From CAVRJC01 sp964505725 (GTDB taxonomy: Bacteria > Actinomycetota > Acidimicrobiia > IMCC26256 > DASPTH01): a DNA stretch of 47,009 bases. Positions 1 to 7,953 of the stretch are shown here, one piece after another. The DNA lies in NCBI GenBank assembly GCA_964505725.1, contig CAZDJK010000014.1, positions 1 through 47,009 on the forward strand. Reading direction: 5' to 3'. The notes below the pieces were generated by a model, which was not told where the DNA came from, did not search any database, and saw only the letters and a program-made list of their open reading frames with translations. The translations under genes were made by a program, and so were the position numbers. The first letter of the stretch is position 1; each line of letters opens with the position of its first letter.

Positions 1-541
1 CGAAGACCGTCGGTTCGTCCTGCGCTTGGTCGAGCAAGGAACGGTCGACCGCCCAGCTGACTGGGTGGTCGACCTCGGTCTGGTAGTCCTCCGCCGTCTG
101 CAGGATGCGCCCACCGAGGTTGCGGAGCTCCTCGAGGAGACGGTCGCGCGTGGCGGTCATCTCGTCGAGCTGGCGCTCCAGGCCGCGGCACCGTTCCTCG
201 GCCTGCGCCACCATCCGCTCCGCTTCGGCCGACGCGGTCTGCGTGATGGTTTCCTCCTCGACGCGTGCGCGCCCTCGGATCGCGTACGCCTCGTCCTCGG
301 CGAGGCTCAGGATCTGGGCGAGCCGAGCCGCGATCTGGCCGCCGCCGTCTTCGGCGACCCGCCGCCGCAGCTCCATCAGCTCGCCGGTCTGGTCGTCGAC
401 CGTGCGCTGGGTCGACTGCACCCGCCCTTCGAGCAGCTGCACGTGCTCCGCGAGGCGCGCGAGATAGTCGTCGACCTCGGCGGGGTCGTAACCGCGGAAC
501 CGGCGCGAGAAAGTCCACGCCTCGGCTGGTTCAGTGCCCAT
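1..541 (-). CDS. DivIVA-like coiled-coil protein (C-terminus cut off)
   Basis: The minus-strand frame stays open from an ATG at 541 to the window edge, giving about 180 residues without a stop. The N-terminus has the DivIVA-type pattern FSRRFRGYDPAEVDDYL (about residues 11-27). It is followed by a long Glu/Arg/Ala-rich heptad stretch expected to form a coiled coil. GGAGAG lies just upstream of the ATG. DivIVA/Wag31-type proteins bind curved membrane at poles or septa and organise wall growth in actinobacteria. This one is probably a divergent cytoplasmic scaffold rather than Wag31 itself. It follows the 52-residue Cys/His gene by 10 bases, so the two are probably co-transcribed. Confidence 0.75.
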   Translation of the reverse strand, partial: MGTEPAEAWTFSRRFRGYDPAEVDDYLARLAEHVQLLEGRVQSTQRTVDDQTGELMELRRRVAEDGGGQIAARLAQILSLAEDEAYAIRGRARVEEETITQTASAEAERMVAQAEERCRGLERQLDEMTATRDRLLEELRNLGGRILQTAEDYQTEVDHPVSWAVDRSLLDQAQDEPTVF

Positions 542-551
542 CGCGTCTCTC

Positions 552-710
552 CTATCCCATGTAGGCGGTGAGTGGTTGGCCACACGGCTCGGCGACGACC
601 ACGCCGTCCACCGTCCGCCGGAGCATCAGCGGACAGGTTGGGATGGCGGTGTCGTCGGTCTCGCCCGGCTCGACTTTCCCGTGCGTGGGACAGTGATATT
701 CGATCTCCAC
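552..710 (-). CDS. 52-residue Cys/His protein, possible zinc ribbon
   Basis: A GTG at 710 opens a 52-codon frame ending in TAG at 552-554, ten bases before the DivIVA-like start. The product begins VEIEYHCPTHGKVEPGE and contains C7, H10, C26 and C43, spaced as CxxH...C...C, which could bind zinc. It has no signal peptide or membrane segment. No good Shine-Dalgarno lies before the GTG, so the start is uncertain. I do not recognise the family. Its position suggests a partner of the coiled-coil protein, or simply a shared transcript. Confidence 0.5.
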   Translation of the reverse strand: MEIEYHCPTHGKVEPGETDDTAIPTCPLMLRRTVDGVVVAEPCGQPLTAYMG

Positions 711-880
711 CGGCCAACAAGCGTAGAACGCGGGCGGCGGGAGGTTGGGTTACTTGCCCGCAGCCTCCGAGACGAGCGTGTCGTCGACGGAGATCGAGTA
801 CGAGCTGGACCGGAACCCGCCGCGGCCTTTACGGCATACGCGCCTTCCGGGATGAGCGCGATCCGACGCTCGCCCGAGGC
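711..880. other. Intergenic gap, no gene supported
   Basis: These 170 bases separate the ExoD-like stop (881) from the small Cys/His gene. A short minus-strand frame ends here in a peptide-like tail (SISVDDTLVSEAAGK), but it has no start codon near a ribosome-binding site. I see no convincing terminator or promoter. Confidence 0.4.
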
Positions 881-1504
881 TCAGAACATCGACCACACCA
901 CCGACCCGAGGGCGATCTCGAGCGCGATCCCCGCGACGCCGGCGAGGACTCCGAGCCCGACGACGAGGCCGTCGGCGAACACGAGACCGAGACACGCGAC
1001 CACGACCCCGAGCGCAGGGAGGGTGTCGAGCCCGGTGAAGGGCGGCGCGACGAACGCGCCGACGACGAACACGAGCGAGACCAACCCGAGCGTGGCGGCG
1101 ACGGCGCGCAGCTCGAGGAGCCGCGCGAAGCGTGGGCGTGCGAACCGCTCGACCCAGCGAACGCGCCGGATCACCGCCGGCACGGCCTTCCCGCTGAACG
1201 TCGCACTGAGCTCGTGGCGCATCAACCGTTGGGGGAGCCACAGCTCGCGCCGGGCCGCGATCATCTGCGCCGCGACGAGCACCGCGATCAGGTCGAGGAC
1301 GTGCGTTACGCCGCCGGTCGGAAGCGGCAACGCTGACGGGATCATCAGCAGCATGAGCAAGATGGCGAGGCTGCGCTCCCCGAGCGCATCGGTAAGCGTG
1401 CCGATGGTCAGGCGCTCGTTGTCGTACAGGAGCGATTCGAGCTCGTCGCTGAACCCGCCGTCACGACCCGCGCCCGACGCCATACCGGACTTGTACCAGC
1501 TCAC
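881..1504 (-). CDS. ExoD-family membrane protein
   Basis: About 207 residues. The pattern near residues 25-65 (ELESLLYDNERLTIGTL, then a segment beginning GERSLAILLMLLMIPSALP) is typical of the ExoD exopolysaccharide-synthesis family. Three to four hydrophobic segments follow, including an Ala/Val/Leu-rich C-terminus. ExoD proteins are inner-membrane proteins linked to exopolysaccharide production and alkali tolerance in rhizobia; the biochemical role is unknown. The GTG at 1504 overlaps the upstream DUF1206 stop by four bases (GTGA), the coupling seen throughout this window. An internal ATG at 1483 is the alternative start and also lacks a clear ribosome-binding site. Confidence 0.8.
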   Translation of the reverse strand: MSWYKSGMASGAGRDGGFSDELESLLYDNERLTIGTLTDALGERSLAILLMLLMIPSALPLPTGGVTHVLDLIAVLVAAQMIAARRELWLPQRLMRHELSATFSGKAVPAVIRRVRWVERFARPRFARLLELRAVAATLGLVSLVFVVGAFVAPPFTGLDTLPALGVVVACLGLVFADGLVVGLGVLAGVAGIALEIALGSVVWSMF

Positions 1505-2358
1505 GAAGGAGCAGAGTGCGCGGTTCCGGCCTGCGTTCGGTTCACCCACGCCCGGGCCATCGAGTACACGCCGAACGCGGCGAAGCCGATCGCGACGAAC
1601 ACGACGGCGACGTCACCCAGGCCGTTGTCGAGCAGTCGCTTCAACGCTCCGTCGAGCCCCACGCTCTCGCTCGGGTCGTGGTTGACGGCGGCGCCGAGCA
1701 GGAACACCCCGATGAGCCCCACGACACCGCCGCGGGCGACGTTGCCGACCGCGCCGAGCACGTGGAGCGACGTCGTCTCCCGCGGTGCGGCATCGAGCAC
1801 GGCCGGCTCATCCGGCGACTCGCCCGAGATCGCACGCCAGACGAGGTAGAGCCCGACGCCGATGACGGCAACCCCGACCGCTCCCACCAGCAGGAGGCCA
1901 CCCGACCACCCGAGCACCTTCGCCGTCCAGGACTGGTCGGTCCGATCGCTGTTCGGCGCCCGGCTCGACGTGAAGAGAAAGCTCGCCGCGGCGGCGCAGA
2001 GGAAGCCGTAGACCACCGCACGTCCCAGATCGGCGAGCCGGCGGGTCGGCTCCTGCCGGGCGGCACCTCCCGCCCAGGCGCTGAAGAGGTGCCAGAGCGC
2101 GAAGCAGGCAAAGCCGACGGCGAGCACCGCCAACACGACGCTCCCCAGAGCATCGTGTGCGAGCTGGTGGAGCGCGCCGCGCGTGTCGACCGTGCGATCG
2201 GAGCTCCCGCTCACGAGCTCGATGGACAACAGCGCGAGCACCAGATAGAGCGCGCCGCGGGCGGCAAGCCCGACGAGCGCGGCGGTGCGCGCACCCCGTG
2301 TTGCTTCGGGCCTCGAATCCCTGGCTCTGGCGTACGTACGAGTTGCTGCGCTGCTCAC
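1501..2358 (-). CDS. DUF1206 integral membrane protein
   Basis: About 285 residues built from three related two-helix units (near residues 30-95, 110-180 and 200-280). Each has small-residue-rich helices with Gly pairs such as GLAARGALYLVLALL and GNVARGGVVGLIGVFLLG. This internal threefold layout is characteristic of DUF1206, a family common in actinobacteria with no defined function. The start is taken as the GTG at 2358, just before SSAATRTYARARD. No strong ribosome-binding site is visible, so a different start is possible. It is followed by the ExoD-like gene with a GTGA overlap and is divergent from the MFS gene across about 160 bases. Confidence 0.8.
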   Translation of the reverse strand: MSSAATRTYARARDSRPEATRGARTAALVGLAARGALYLVLALLSIELVSGSSDRTVDTRGALHQLAHDALGSVVLAVLAVGFACFALWHLFSAWAGGAARQEPTRRLADLGRAVVYGFLCAAAASFLFTSSRAPNSDRTDQSWTAKVLGWSGGLLLVGAVGVAVIGVGLYLVWRAISGESPDEPAVLDAAPRETTSLHVLGAVGNVARGGVVGLIGVFLLGAAVNHDPSESVGLDGALKRLLDNGLGDVAVVFVAIGFAAFGVYSMARAWVNRTQAGTAHSAPS

Positions 2359-2518
2359 ATCGAGGAGCGTTCCCCGCTCGCGCCTTCGGCATGCCTCAGC
2401 CCGAACTCGAGGACGCACGATTGGCCGGGCCGACGGCCGGGCAGTCTCGAACGTGTTCTCTGCCATCGGCCTCCGCGTGCGCGCGCAGTTGACCTCGCGT
2501 CGGCGGACCGAGGGGTCC

Positions 2519-3880
2519 GTGGTCGACGGTGCGAAGCGCGCGGTCATCGTGGTGCTGGCGACGGTCCTCGCCCTCGACGCAGCCGACAAGACCGCGCTCG
2601 GCGCGCTCGCCCCGGCGATCAAGGCCGAGTTCCACGTCGGCAACGGCGCGATCGGGCTGCTCGCGGGTGCCTTCAGCGTCGTCGGCGGGATTGCCACCCT
2701 TCCGATGGGCGTCCTGACCGACCGGGTACGGCGCGTGGCACTGATCGTCGTGAGCGTCGTCCTCTGGAGTGTGGCGATGGGCCTCGCTGCGGCGGCCACG
2801 ACATTCGCGGTGCTGCTGGCGGCGCGCGTCTCTCTCGGCATCCTCACGGCCGCGTGCGGACCGCCCGTCACGTCCATGCTCGGCGACCTGTTCTCACCCG
2901 ACGTGCGGGGACGGGTCATCGGTTGGGTCAAGAGCGGCGAGCTCGTGGGGGCAGCGGCGGGGTTCGTCGTCGCAGGGGTGCTCACGGTGTTCTTCACCTG
3001 GCGCTCGGTCTTCGTGGCGCTCGGTGTCATCGGGATGGTCGTCGCTTTCCGCGTGCGCCGCCTGCCCGAACCGGCTCGGGGCGGCGAAGGCCGCGCCGAA
3101 GGTTCCGAGATGGCGCTCGACGAGCCGAGCCACCTTCGCGAGCTCGTGGAGGCGGAGCACGTCGAAGCACGCGACGAGCTCGTGATCGACGGTGATGCCG
3201 GCGAGCTGTCGATTCCGCAAGCGATGCAGTACGTACTGCGCGTGCGAACCCTCGTGCTGGTCGTGGCGGCGACGGCGTTCGGCGACTTCTTCCTGGCCGC
3301 GCTCCAGGTGTTCGGGGTGCTGCTCCTCGTGGATCAGTTCGACATCTCGGCCTCGGCGGCGTCCGTGCTGATCCCGGTGATCGGCGTCGCCGGCTTCGTC
3401 GGGGTCATCAGCGGGGGCCGCCTGGGCGATGCCCTGCTCGACCGGGGCTGGATCACCGCGCGTCTCCAGGTGGGCGCGTGGAGCTACCTGGCGATGGCGA
3501 TCTGCTTCGTGCCGGTGCTGTTCGCATCGTCGCTCGCGGTGGCGTTGCCCTTCCTCGTGCTGAGTGGCGTGTTCCTCATGGCGCCGGTCGCTCCGCTCGA
3601 AGCAGCCCGCCTCGACGTCGTGCACCCGCAACTGCGCGGGCGCGCCGAAGCCGCGCGGGTGTTCGCCCGTCTCGCGGCTCAGGCGTCGGCTCCGATCGTC
3701 TTCGGGATCCTTTCGGAAGTGCTGGCTGGTGGCGGGTCGGACGGACTCCGCCTCACGTTCCTCATGTTCCTGCCCTGCCTCGCCGTGAGCTCGGTGCTCC
3801 TCGCGCTCGCCACTCGGGACTATCCGAGTGAGGTGGCATCCGTGCAGCAGTCGGTCGTCGAGAGCCCAGGGCGTCGTTGA
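2519..3880 (+). CDS. MFS transporter
   Basis: About 453 residues with twelve predicted membrane helices in two halves. After helix 2 lies the MFS loop motif (MGVLTDRVRRV, around residues 63-73). The central loop between helices 6 and 7 is long and acidic, roughly residues 185-235, and ends before a helix starting TLVLVVAATAFGD. The family moves small solutes across the cytoplasmic membrane by proton coupling or uniport; the substrate cannot be read. GTG at 2519 is preceded by GAGGGG. An in-frame extension upstream is open but has no better start. The gene converges on the broken cupin with one base between them. Confidence 0.85.
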   Translation: MVDGAKRAVIVVLATVLALDAADKTALGALAPAIKAEFHVGNGAIGLLAGAFSVVGGIATLPMGVLTDRVRRVALIVVSVVLWSVAMGLAAAATTFAVLLAARVSLGILTAACGPPVTSMLGDLFSPDVRGRVIGWVKSGELVGAAAGFVVAGVLTVFFTWRSVFVALGVIGMVVAFRVRRLPEPARGGEGRAEGSEMALDEPSHLRELVEAEHVEARDELVIDGDAGELSIPQAMQYVLRVRTLVLVVAATAFGDFFLAALQVFGVLLLVDQFDISASAASVLIPVIGVAGFVGVISGGRLGDALLDRGWITARLQVGAWSYLAMAICFVPVLFASSLAVALPFLVLSGVFLMAPVAPLEAARLDVVHPQLRGRAEAARVFARLAAQASAPIVFGILSEVLAGGGSDGLRLTFLMFLPCLAVSSVLLALATRDYPSEVASVQQSVVESPGRR

Positions 3881-3881
3881 A

Positions 3882-4128
3882 TCAGGCGTCGGTATCCGCG
3901 CCGCCGGTGACGGTGGGCCAGCTCGTGCCCTGCTCGGTGTGCACGAGCCGGTGCGGCGTGTTCGCGGGGAGCATCAGCCCAGTCGCCCGGTGCGAGCCCT
4001 CGACGCTCGGAGCCGATCTCCAGGACCGCGAAACTTTCGAGGACCACGACCCATTCGTCGTGGTGCTCGCGGTAGTCGACCGGCGCGTCGAGCGCCCCGC
4101 TCCCGCGCGACAAACGGCCGGTGGTCAC
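3882..4128 (-). pseudogene. Cupin-domain protein interrupted by a single-base frameshift
   Basis: From the GTG at 4128 one frame reads VTTGRLSRG through DYREHHDEWVVVLESFAVLE to LAPGDW. The second half of the cupin fold (LMLPANTPHRLVHTEQGTSW, then PTVTGGADTDA and a stop at 3882-3884) is in the next frame. Removing one G from the GGG run directly after the GAC of GDW restores LAPGDWLMLPANTPHR, the expected continuous cupin strand. The span is 247 bases, 3n+1, which fits one extra base. Cupins of this small class are single-domain metal-binding barrels, and HH/E and H residues are present across the two frames. Either the gene is broken or the base is an assembly error. Confidence 0.7.
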
Positions 4129-4258
4129 ATCACGCTCGTCGGCCCATCTATCGGACGACGATACGGCCTGGCGTCGGTTCGACCGCGCCGAAGGTTGCCG
4201 CGCGGTCGTCGAGGGAAGGATCTCCCATATCGATCCACTCGAAACGAGGTGAGTGACG

Positions 4259-4892
4259 ATGGTGAGAACCAGAGAGCGACCTACCGAGGACACCCCGGCG
4301 GCGGATCGCCCGGTCGAGCAAGAACGCACGACCGAGCGGGAGCACTGGGTACCGTCACTCGGTCCGGGCATGGTTGGGCGCGTTGGGCGCGGCCGGCGTC
4401 GTCGCCTCCATGTTCCTTCCGTGGCGGACGGGCTCGGTCCACCCGACCGACATCCCGGTTGCGTACCTCTGGGACCGGAGTGCCGGCCACGATCCGTCGC
4501 TGCTGACCTTCCTGATCCCCTTGGCGGTCGTGATCGTGATCGGCACACTGCTCCCGCGGGCGTCCGGGGCGCGGGTCCTCGGTGGTCTCGGCACGCTGAT
4601 CGTCGTCGGCGTGTTCGCCTACCAGCTCGACCGGACGGTCAACGCGTCGGGCGGCAACCTCGGGGACGTGATCGACACCGGCTTCTACTTCGCCGCCATC
4701 GGCGGGTTGTTGGCCTTCCTGAGCGGGTTCTTCCCGTCCGGATGGTCACGTCGCCGGACCGTCGATCGTGAGCCGGCGGCCAACCGCGAGGCCCCGGCCG
4801 AACGCGAGGTACCGAGCGGACACGAACGCGACGTACCGCAGGAGATGGCAGACGAGCGGTACCCCGACACCCGGAACGAGACCCGCGTCTGA
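4259..4892 (+). pseudogene. Four-helix membrane protein with an apparent frameshift near its N-terminus
   Basis: A strong ribosome-binding site (GAGGTGA) precedes ATG 4259. It opens a charged N-terminus (MVRTRERPTEDTPAADRP and on to EREHWVPSL) that soon runs into a shadow frame. Four membrane helices continue in the neighbouring frame (WLGALGAAGVVASMFLPW near 4370-4425, then three more helices to about 4740). That frame ends in a charged tail with the same Arg/Glu/Pro composition as the N-terminus and a stop at 4892. The span is 634 bases, 3n+1. Dropping one G from the GG near 4352-4354 joins the parts. I do not recognise the family. The helical part alone could start at a TTG near 4374, but no ribosome-binding site supports that. 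Confidence 0.5.
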
Positions 4893-4937
4893 CCCTCGCG
4901 CCTGAAACGACACCGAACGCGAACGCGCTCGAACGCG

Positions 4938-4975
4938 AGAGTGCGCCGAGCCCGGAAGGGCTCGGCGCACTCTTT
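4938..4975. terminator. Strong bidirectional terminator hairpin
   Basis: A perfect 16-base-pair stem (AGAGTGCGCCGAGCCC, 4938-4953, with its complement at 4958-4973) closes a GGAA loop. A short T run follows on the plus strand. It sits between the convergent four-helix membrane gene and the DUF6131 gene and would serve both. Confidence 0.85.
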
Positions 4976-4990
4976 CGCGCTACCAGCGGG

Positions 4991-5146
4991 CTACCAGTAG
5001 TGGTTCCGACCCCCGACCGCGTGGCCCGCAGAACCTGCGACCCACAGGGCGGCCCCGATGATGACGAGGACGAGCCCGATGACCCACAGGATCGGGACGG
5101 CGAGCAAGAGCCCGAGTACCAGCAAGATCACTCCGAGGATGATCAC
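4991..5146 (-). CDS. DUF6131 small membrane protein
   Basis: 51 residues: two hydrophobic helices (from ILGVILLVLGLLLAVP and WVIGLVLVIIGAALWVAG) and the tail HAVGGRNHYW. This layout, ending in Gly-Gly-Arg plus aromatic residues, is typical of the actinobacterial DUF6131 family, which has no known function. The GTG at 5146 is chosen because AAAGGAG lies five bases upstream. An ATG at 5164 is also in frame but has a poorer site. The gene stands alone, with the terminator hairpin 3' and the methyltransferase stop 72 bases upstream. Confidence 0.75.
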   Translation of the reverse strand: MIILGVILLVLGLLLAVPILWVIGLVLVIIGAALWVAGSAGHAVGGRNHYW

Positions 5147-5218
5147 TCCTTCTCCTTTCAGCATCGTGCACGGCCCATCCCTCCGGTACACGTGTTACCC
5201 ATCAGCGCGGGTGCGCAC

Positions 5219-5986
5219 TCACGATGCAGCGGAAGTGCGACGCGCGGCACGGAGACGACAGACGTAGTGATGGCGGTACACACCACCGTGCTCGTCGATC
5301 GCGCGCGCGATCTCGTCGAGGAGGAGCGTTCGGCGTTGCGGATCCATCATCCGGTGATCGGAGTGCGTCTGGAGCAGGTCGATCCACGCCGCCGAGGAGT
5401 AGTCCTTCGACCAGCGGTACTCGCGCACGAGGTGCGAGTCGAACGCCGCGCTCCCGTCGACATCCTCGGGCACGGGAAGCGAGGCCATCCCCCGTGGCGG
5501 CAGCTCGGGTGCGCGCTCCGAGTACACCGCGTCGATCGCGACGCGGAGCTCCGACTCGTCGAGGTCGGGACGGTTCCACCACACCGCCAACCATCCGCCG
5601 GGACGGAGCAGCGCGGCCGCCTGCTGCATCCGTCGGTCGGGGTCGATCCAGTGCCAGGCCTGTGCCGACACGACCAGGTCGAAGGGCCGACCGCCCGCGG
5701 GGCGCCACTCCTCGAACCCGCTCACGTCCACCCGCCAACCGGGAGCGGAGGCGAGGTTGGCACGGGCGAGTGACCCCATCGCCGGATCGGCCTCCACCCC
5801 GACGCCGTCGACCCCCCGCCCGGCGAGCAGCGCCGCGGCGCGGCCGGTACCACACCCCGCGTCGACCGCCCGCGCCGGCAGCCCGACGAGGTCGACGACG
5901 TCGGCGATCAGCTCCGGCGGGTAGGACGGCCGCGCCCGGTCGTAGCGGGCTGCATCCTCGCCGAAGACGAGCCGCTGCTCCCTCAC
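5219..5986 (-). CDS. Class I SAM-dependent methyltransferase
   Basis: 255 residues. The N-terminal FGEDAARYDRARPSYPPEL leads to motif I, VDAGCGTGRAAALLA (about residues 35-50), then an acidic strand end (GVEADPAM) and the motif IV region FDLVVSAQAWHWIDP. This is the Methyltransf_11/25 type that transfers methyl groups from S-adenosylmethionine to a small molecule. The acceptor is unknown. The C-terminal half supplies the usual substrate cover, with no membrane segment. The GTG at 5986 precedes REQRLVFGED. It is divergent from the protease operon across 117 bases. Confidence 0.85.
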   Translation of the reverse strand: MREQRLVFGEDAARYDRARPSYPPELIADVVDLVGLPARAVDAGCGTGRAAALLAGRGVDGVGVEADPAMGSLARANLASAPGWRVDVSGFEEWRPAGGRPFDLVVSAQAWHWIDPDRRMQQAAALLRPGGWLAVWWNRPDLDESELRVAIDAVYSERAPELPPRGMASLPVPEDVDGSAAFDSHLVREYRWSKDYSSAAWIDLLQTHSDHRMMDPQRRTLLLDEIARAIDEHGGVYRHHYVCRLRAARRTSAAS

Positions 5987-6103
5987 CGCCGGACAGGCTA
6001 GGTGCGACGGCGGGGGCTCCGGCTCGCCGCTCTCAGGTGATTCTCCGCCGGCTCTGGCAGGATGCGGGTGACGAACCGACCTTCCGCCCCCGGGGGAGAC
6101 CTC

Positions 6104-6907
6104 ATGTCGGACGAGTCCCCGCCTCCCGTCCGCGCGCGTCCCCGCGCGAGCCGGCTGTGGCTCGCCGCGCTCGTGGTGCTGGGCGTGGTGCTCGGCGTCG
6201 CCGGCTACGCGGTGTTCGGCGGCTCGTCCTCGGGAAAGTCGGCCGCCCCCACCGCCCGCTCGACCACCACGACTGCGGTCCCGGTGGCGATCTCGGCGAA
6301 GGTGTACCGCAAGATCCTGCCTTCCCTGGTGCTGGTGCAGGTGCAGCCGACCTCGACACCCGACCCGACGGCCGAGACGATCGGGAGCGGCACCGTGATC
6401 AACGCCGGCGGCCAGATCCTCACCGCCTACCACGTCGTGCGGGACGCCGCGACCATCGACGTCGTCTTCGCCGACGGCACGAAGAGCTCCGCCACCGTGG
6501 TCGCGTCGGATCCGAGCAACGACATCGCGGTGCTCCAGCCCGACCAGGAGCCGTCGGTGGTCGTCCCGGCGGTGCTCGGAAGCGACCGCTCGGTGCGGGT
6601 GGGCGACGAGGCATTCTCCGCCGGCAATCCGCTCGGCCTCACCGGATCGTTCACCGCAGGAGTGATCTCCGGGCTCGATCGGACCGTACCCCTCCAGGGA
6701 GGAGGAGGGACGTTGAAGGGCGTGCTCCAGTTCGACGCCGCGGTCAACCCGGGGAGCTCCGGCGGCCCGTTGCTGAACCGCGACGGACAGGTGATCGGTG
6801 TGGTCACCGGGCTCGCCAACCCGGACAACGAGAACGTGTTCGTCGGGATCGGCTTCGCGGTGCCGATCACCGCCGCAGGCGGCGCGGCCAACGCGCCCCG
6901 TCAGTGA
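6104..6907 (+). CDS. Membrane-anchored trypsin-like (HtrA/DegP-type) serine protease without a PDZ domain
   Basis: 267 residues. A signal-anchor helix (about 18-38) and a Ser/Thr linker precede a chymotrypsin-fold domain. The catalytic triad is visible: H110 in TAYHVV, D140 in SNDIAVL and S219 in NPGSSGGP. The protein stops soon after the protease core (GFAVPITAAGGAANAPRQ), so the PDZ domain usual in HtrA is missing. It probably acts outside the membrane on misfolded or specific envelope proteins. ATG 6104 follows GGGGGAG. Its stop lies 20 bases before the MoxR start (an in-frame GTG at 6904 would overlap it), so it probably leads the MoxR/VWA operon. Confidence 0.85.
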   Translation: MSDESPPPVRARPRASRLWLAALVVLGVVLGVAGYAVFGGSSSGKSAAPTARSTTTTAVPVAISAKVYRKILPSLVLVQVQPTSTPDPTAETIGSGTVINAGGQILTAYHVVRDAATIDVVFADGTKSSATVVASDPSNDIAVLQPDQEPSVVVPAVLGSDRSVRVGDEAFSAGNPLGLTGSFTAGVISGLDRTVPLQGGGGTLKGVLQFDAAVNPGSSGGPLLNRDGQVIGVVTGLANPDNENVFVGIGFAVPITAAGGAANAPRQ

Positions 6908-6927
6908 GCGCCGAGGAGAGGACGACC

Positions 6928-7953
6928 ATGGAGCTGGTACCGGAGCCCGACAAGCCGCTCGAGCAGGTGCTGTACGAGGTCAAGAAGGTGATCGTCGCCC
7001 AGGACCACCTGCTCGAGCGCCTGATCGTCGCGCTCCTCGCGCGCGGGCACGTGCTCGTAGAGGGGGTACCGGGCCTGGCGAAGACGATGGCCATCAAGAC
7101 CCTCGCGGCATCGGTCGGTGGTTCCTTCCACCGCATCCAGTTCACTCCCGACCTCGTGCCGGCGGACCTCGTCGGCACCCGCGTCTACAACCAGCGATCG
7201 GGAGAGTTCAGCACCTCGCTCGGGCCCGTCTTCACCAACCTCCTCCTCGCCGACGAGATCAACCGCGCCCCGGCCAAGGTGCAGAGCGCGCTGCTGGAGG
7301 TGATGCAGGAGCGGCAGGTGACGATCGGGCGCGAGACGCACGCGGTCCCCGATCCGTTCCTCGTCATGGCGACCCAGAACCCGATCGAGTCGGAGGGCAC
7401 GTACCCGCTGCCCGAGGCCCAGGTCGACCGTTTCATGCTCAAGGTCCTCGTCGACTACCCGAGCCCCACCGAGGAGTTCGTGATCGTCGAGCGGATGACC
7501 GGCCGACTCGAGCCGGTGCGCAAGGTCATCGAGACCGGCCAGCTGCTCGATCTCCAGCAGGCCGCCGACGACGCGTACGTCGACCCCGCGCTGATCGAGT
7601 ACGCGGTGAAGCTGGTCACCGCGACACGCGACCCGCGCTCGGTCGGCGAGAACGACATCGGGCGCTACGTGCTGTACGGCGCCAGCCCTCGCGCGGCGAT
7701 CAACATGATCCTGGCCGCGAAGGCGCTCGCCTTCGTGCGAGGGCGCACCTACTGCCTGCCCGAGGACGTGTACGACCTCGCGCTCGACGTGATGCGCCAC
7801 CGGCTCGTGCTCTCGTACGAGGCGTTGGCCGACGGCGTGACCGCCGACGACGTGCTCAACCGCCTCCTCGCTCGCGTCGCGGTGCCGCAGGTACCGCTGC
7901 GCGAGCGCCTGACCGGAACCGACCATGCCGGCCCGAGCACCGTCGACACCTGA
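6928..7953 (+). CDS. MoxR-family AAA+ ATPase
   Basis: 341 residues. Walker A is GVPGLAKT (46-53) and Walker B is LLLADE (D109/E110), followed by NRAPAKVQSALLEVMQE and sensor 1 (MATQNPIE). The C-terminal lid contains the MoxR pattern GASPRAAINMILAAKALAFVRGR. MoxR ATPases act as chaperone-like remodelers with VWA-domain partners, here encoded immediately downstream. ATG 6928 has GAGGAGAGG upstream. GTG 6904 is an in-frame alternative that would overlap the protease stop by four bases. It overlaps the DUF58 gene by 29 bases, implying tight co-translation. Confidence 0.92.
   Translation: MELVPEPDKPLEQVLYEVKKVIVAQDHLLERLIVALLARGHVLVEGVPGLAKTMAIKTLAASVGGSFHRIQFTPDLVPADLVGTRVYNQRSGEFSTSLGPVFTNLLLADEINRAPAKVQSALLEVMQERQVTIGRETHAVPDPFLVMATQNPIESEGTYPLPEAQVDRFMLKVLVDYPSPTEEFVIVERMTGRLEPVRKVIETGQLLDLQQAADDAYVDPALIEYAVKLVTATRDPRSVGENDIGRYVLYGASPRAAINMILAAKALAFVRGRTYCLPEDVYDLALDVMRHRLVLSYEALADGVTADDVLNRLLARVAVPQVPLRERLTGTDHAGPSTVDT

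Noticed and set aside
750..870. Minus-strand tail SISVDDTLVSEAAGK resembling an antitoxin-like N-terminus
   Set aside because: No start codon with a ribosome-binding site, very short, and the upstream part of the frame is a shadow of the ExoD-like gene.
5224..7953. One giant 909-codon fusion of upstream sequence with the MoxR frame
   Set aside because: The first 560 or so codons are antisense or shadow of the methyltransferase and protease, and MoxR has its own start with ribosome-binding site at 6928.
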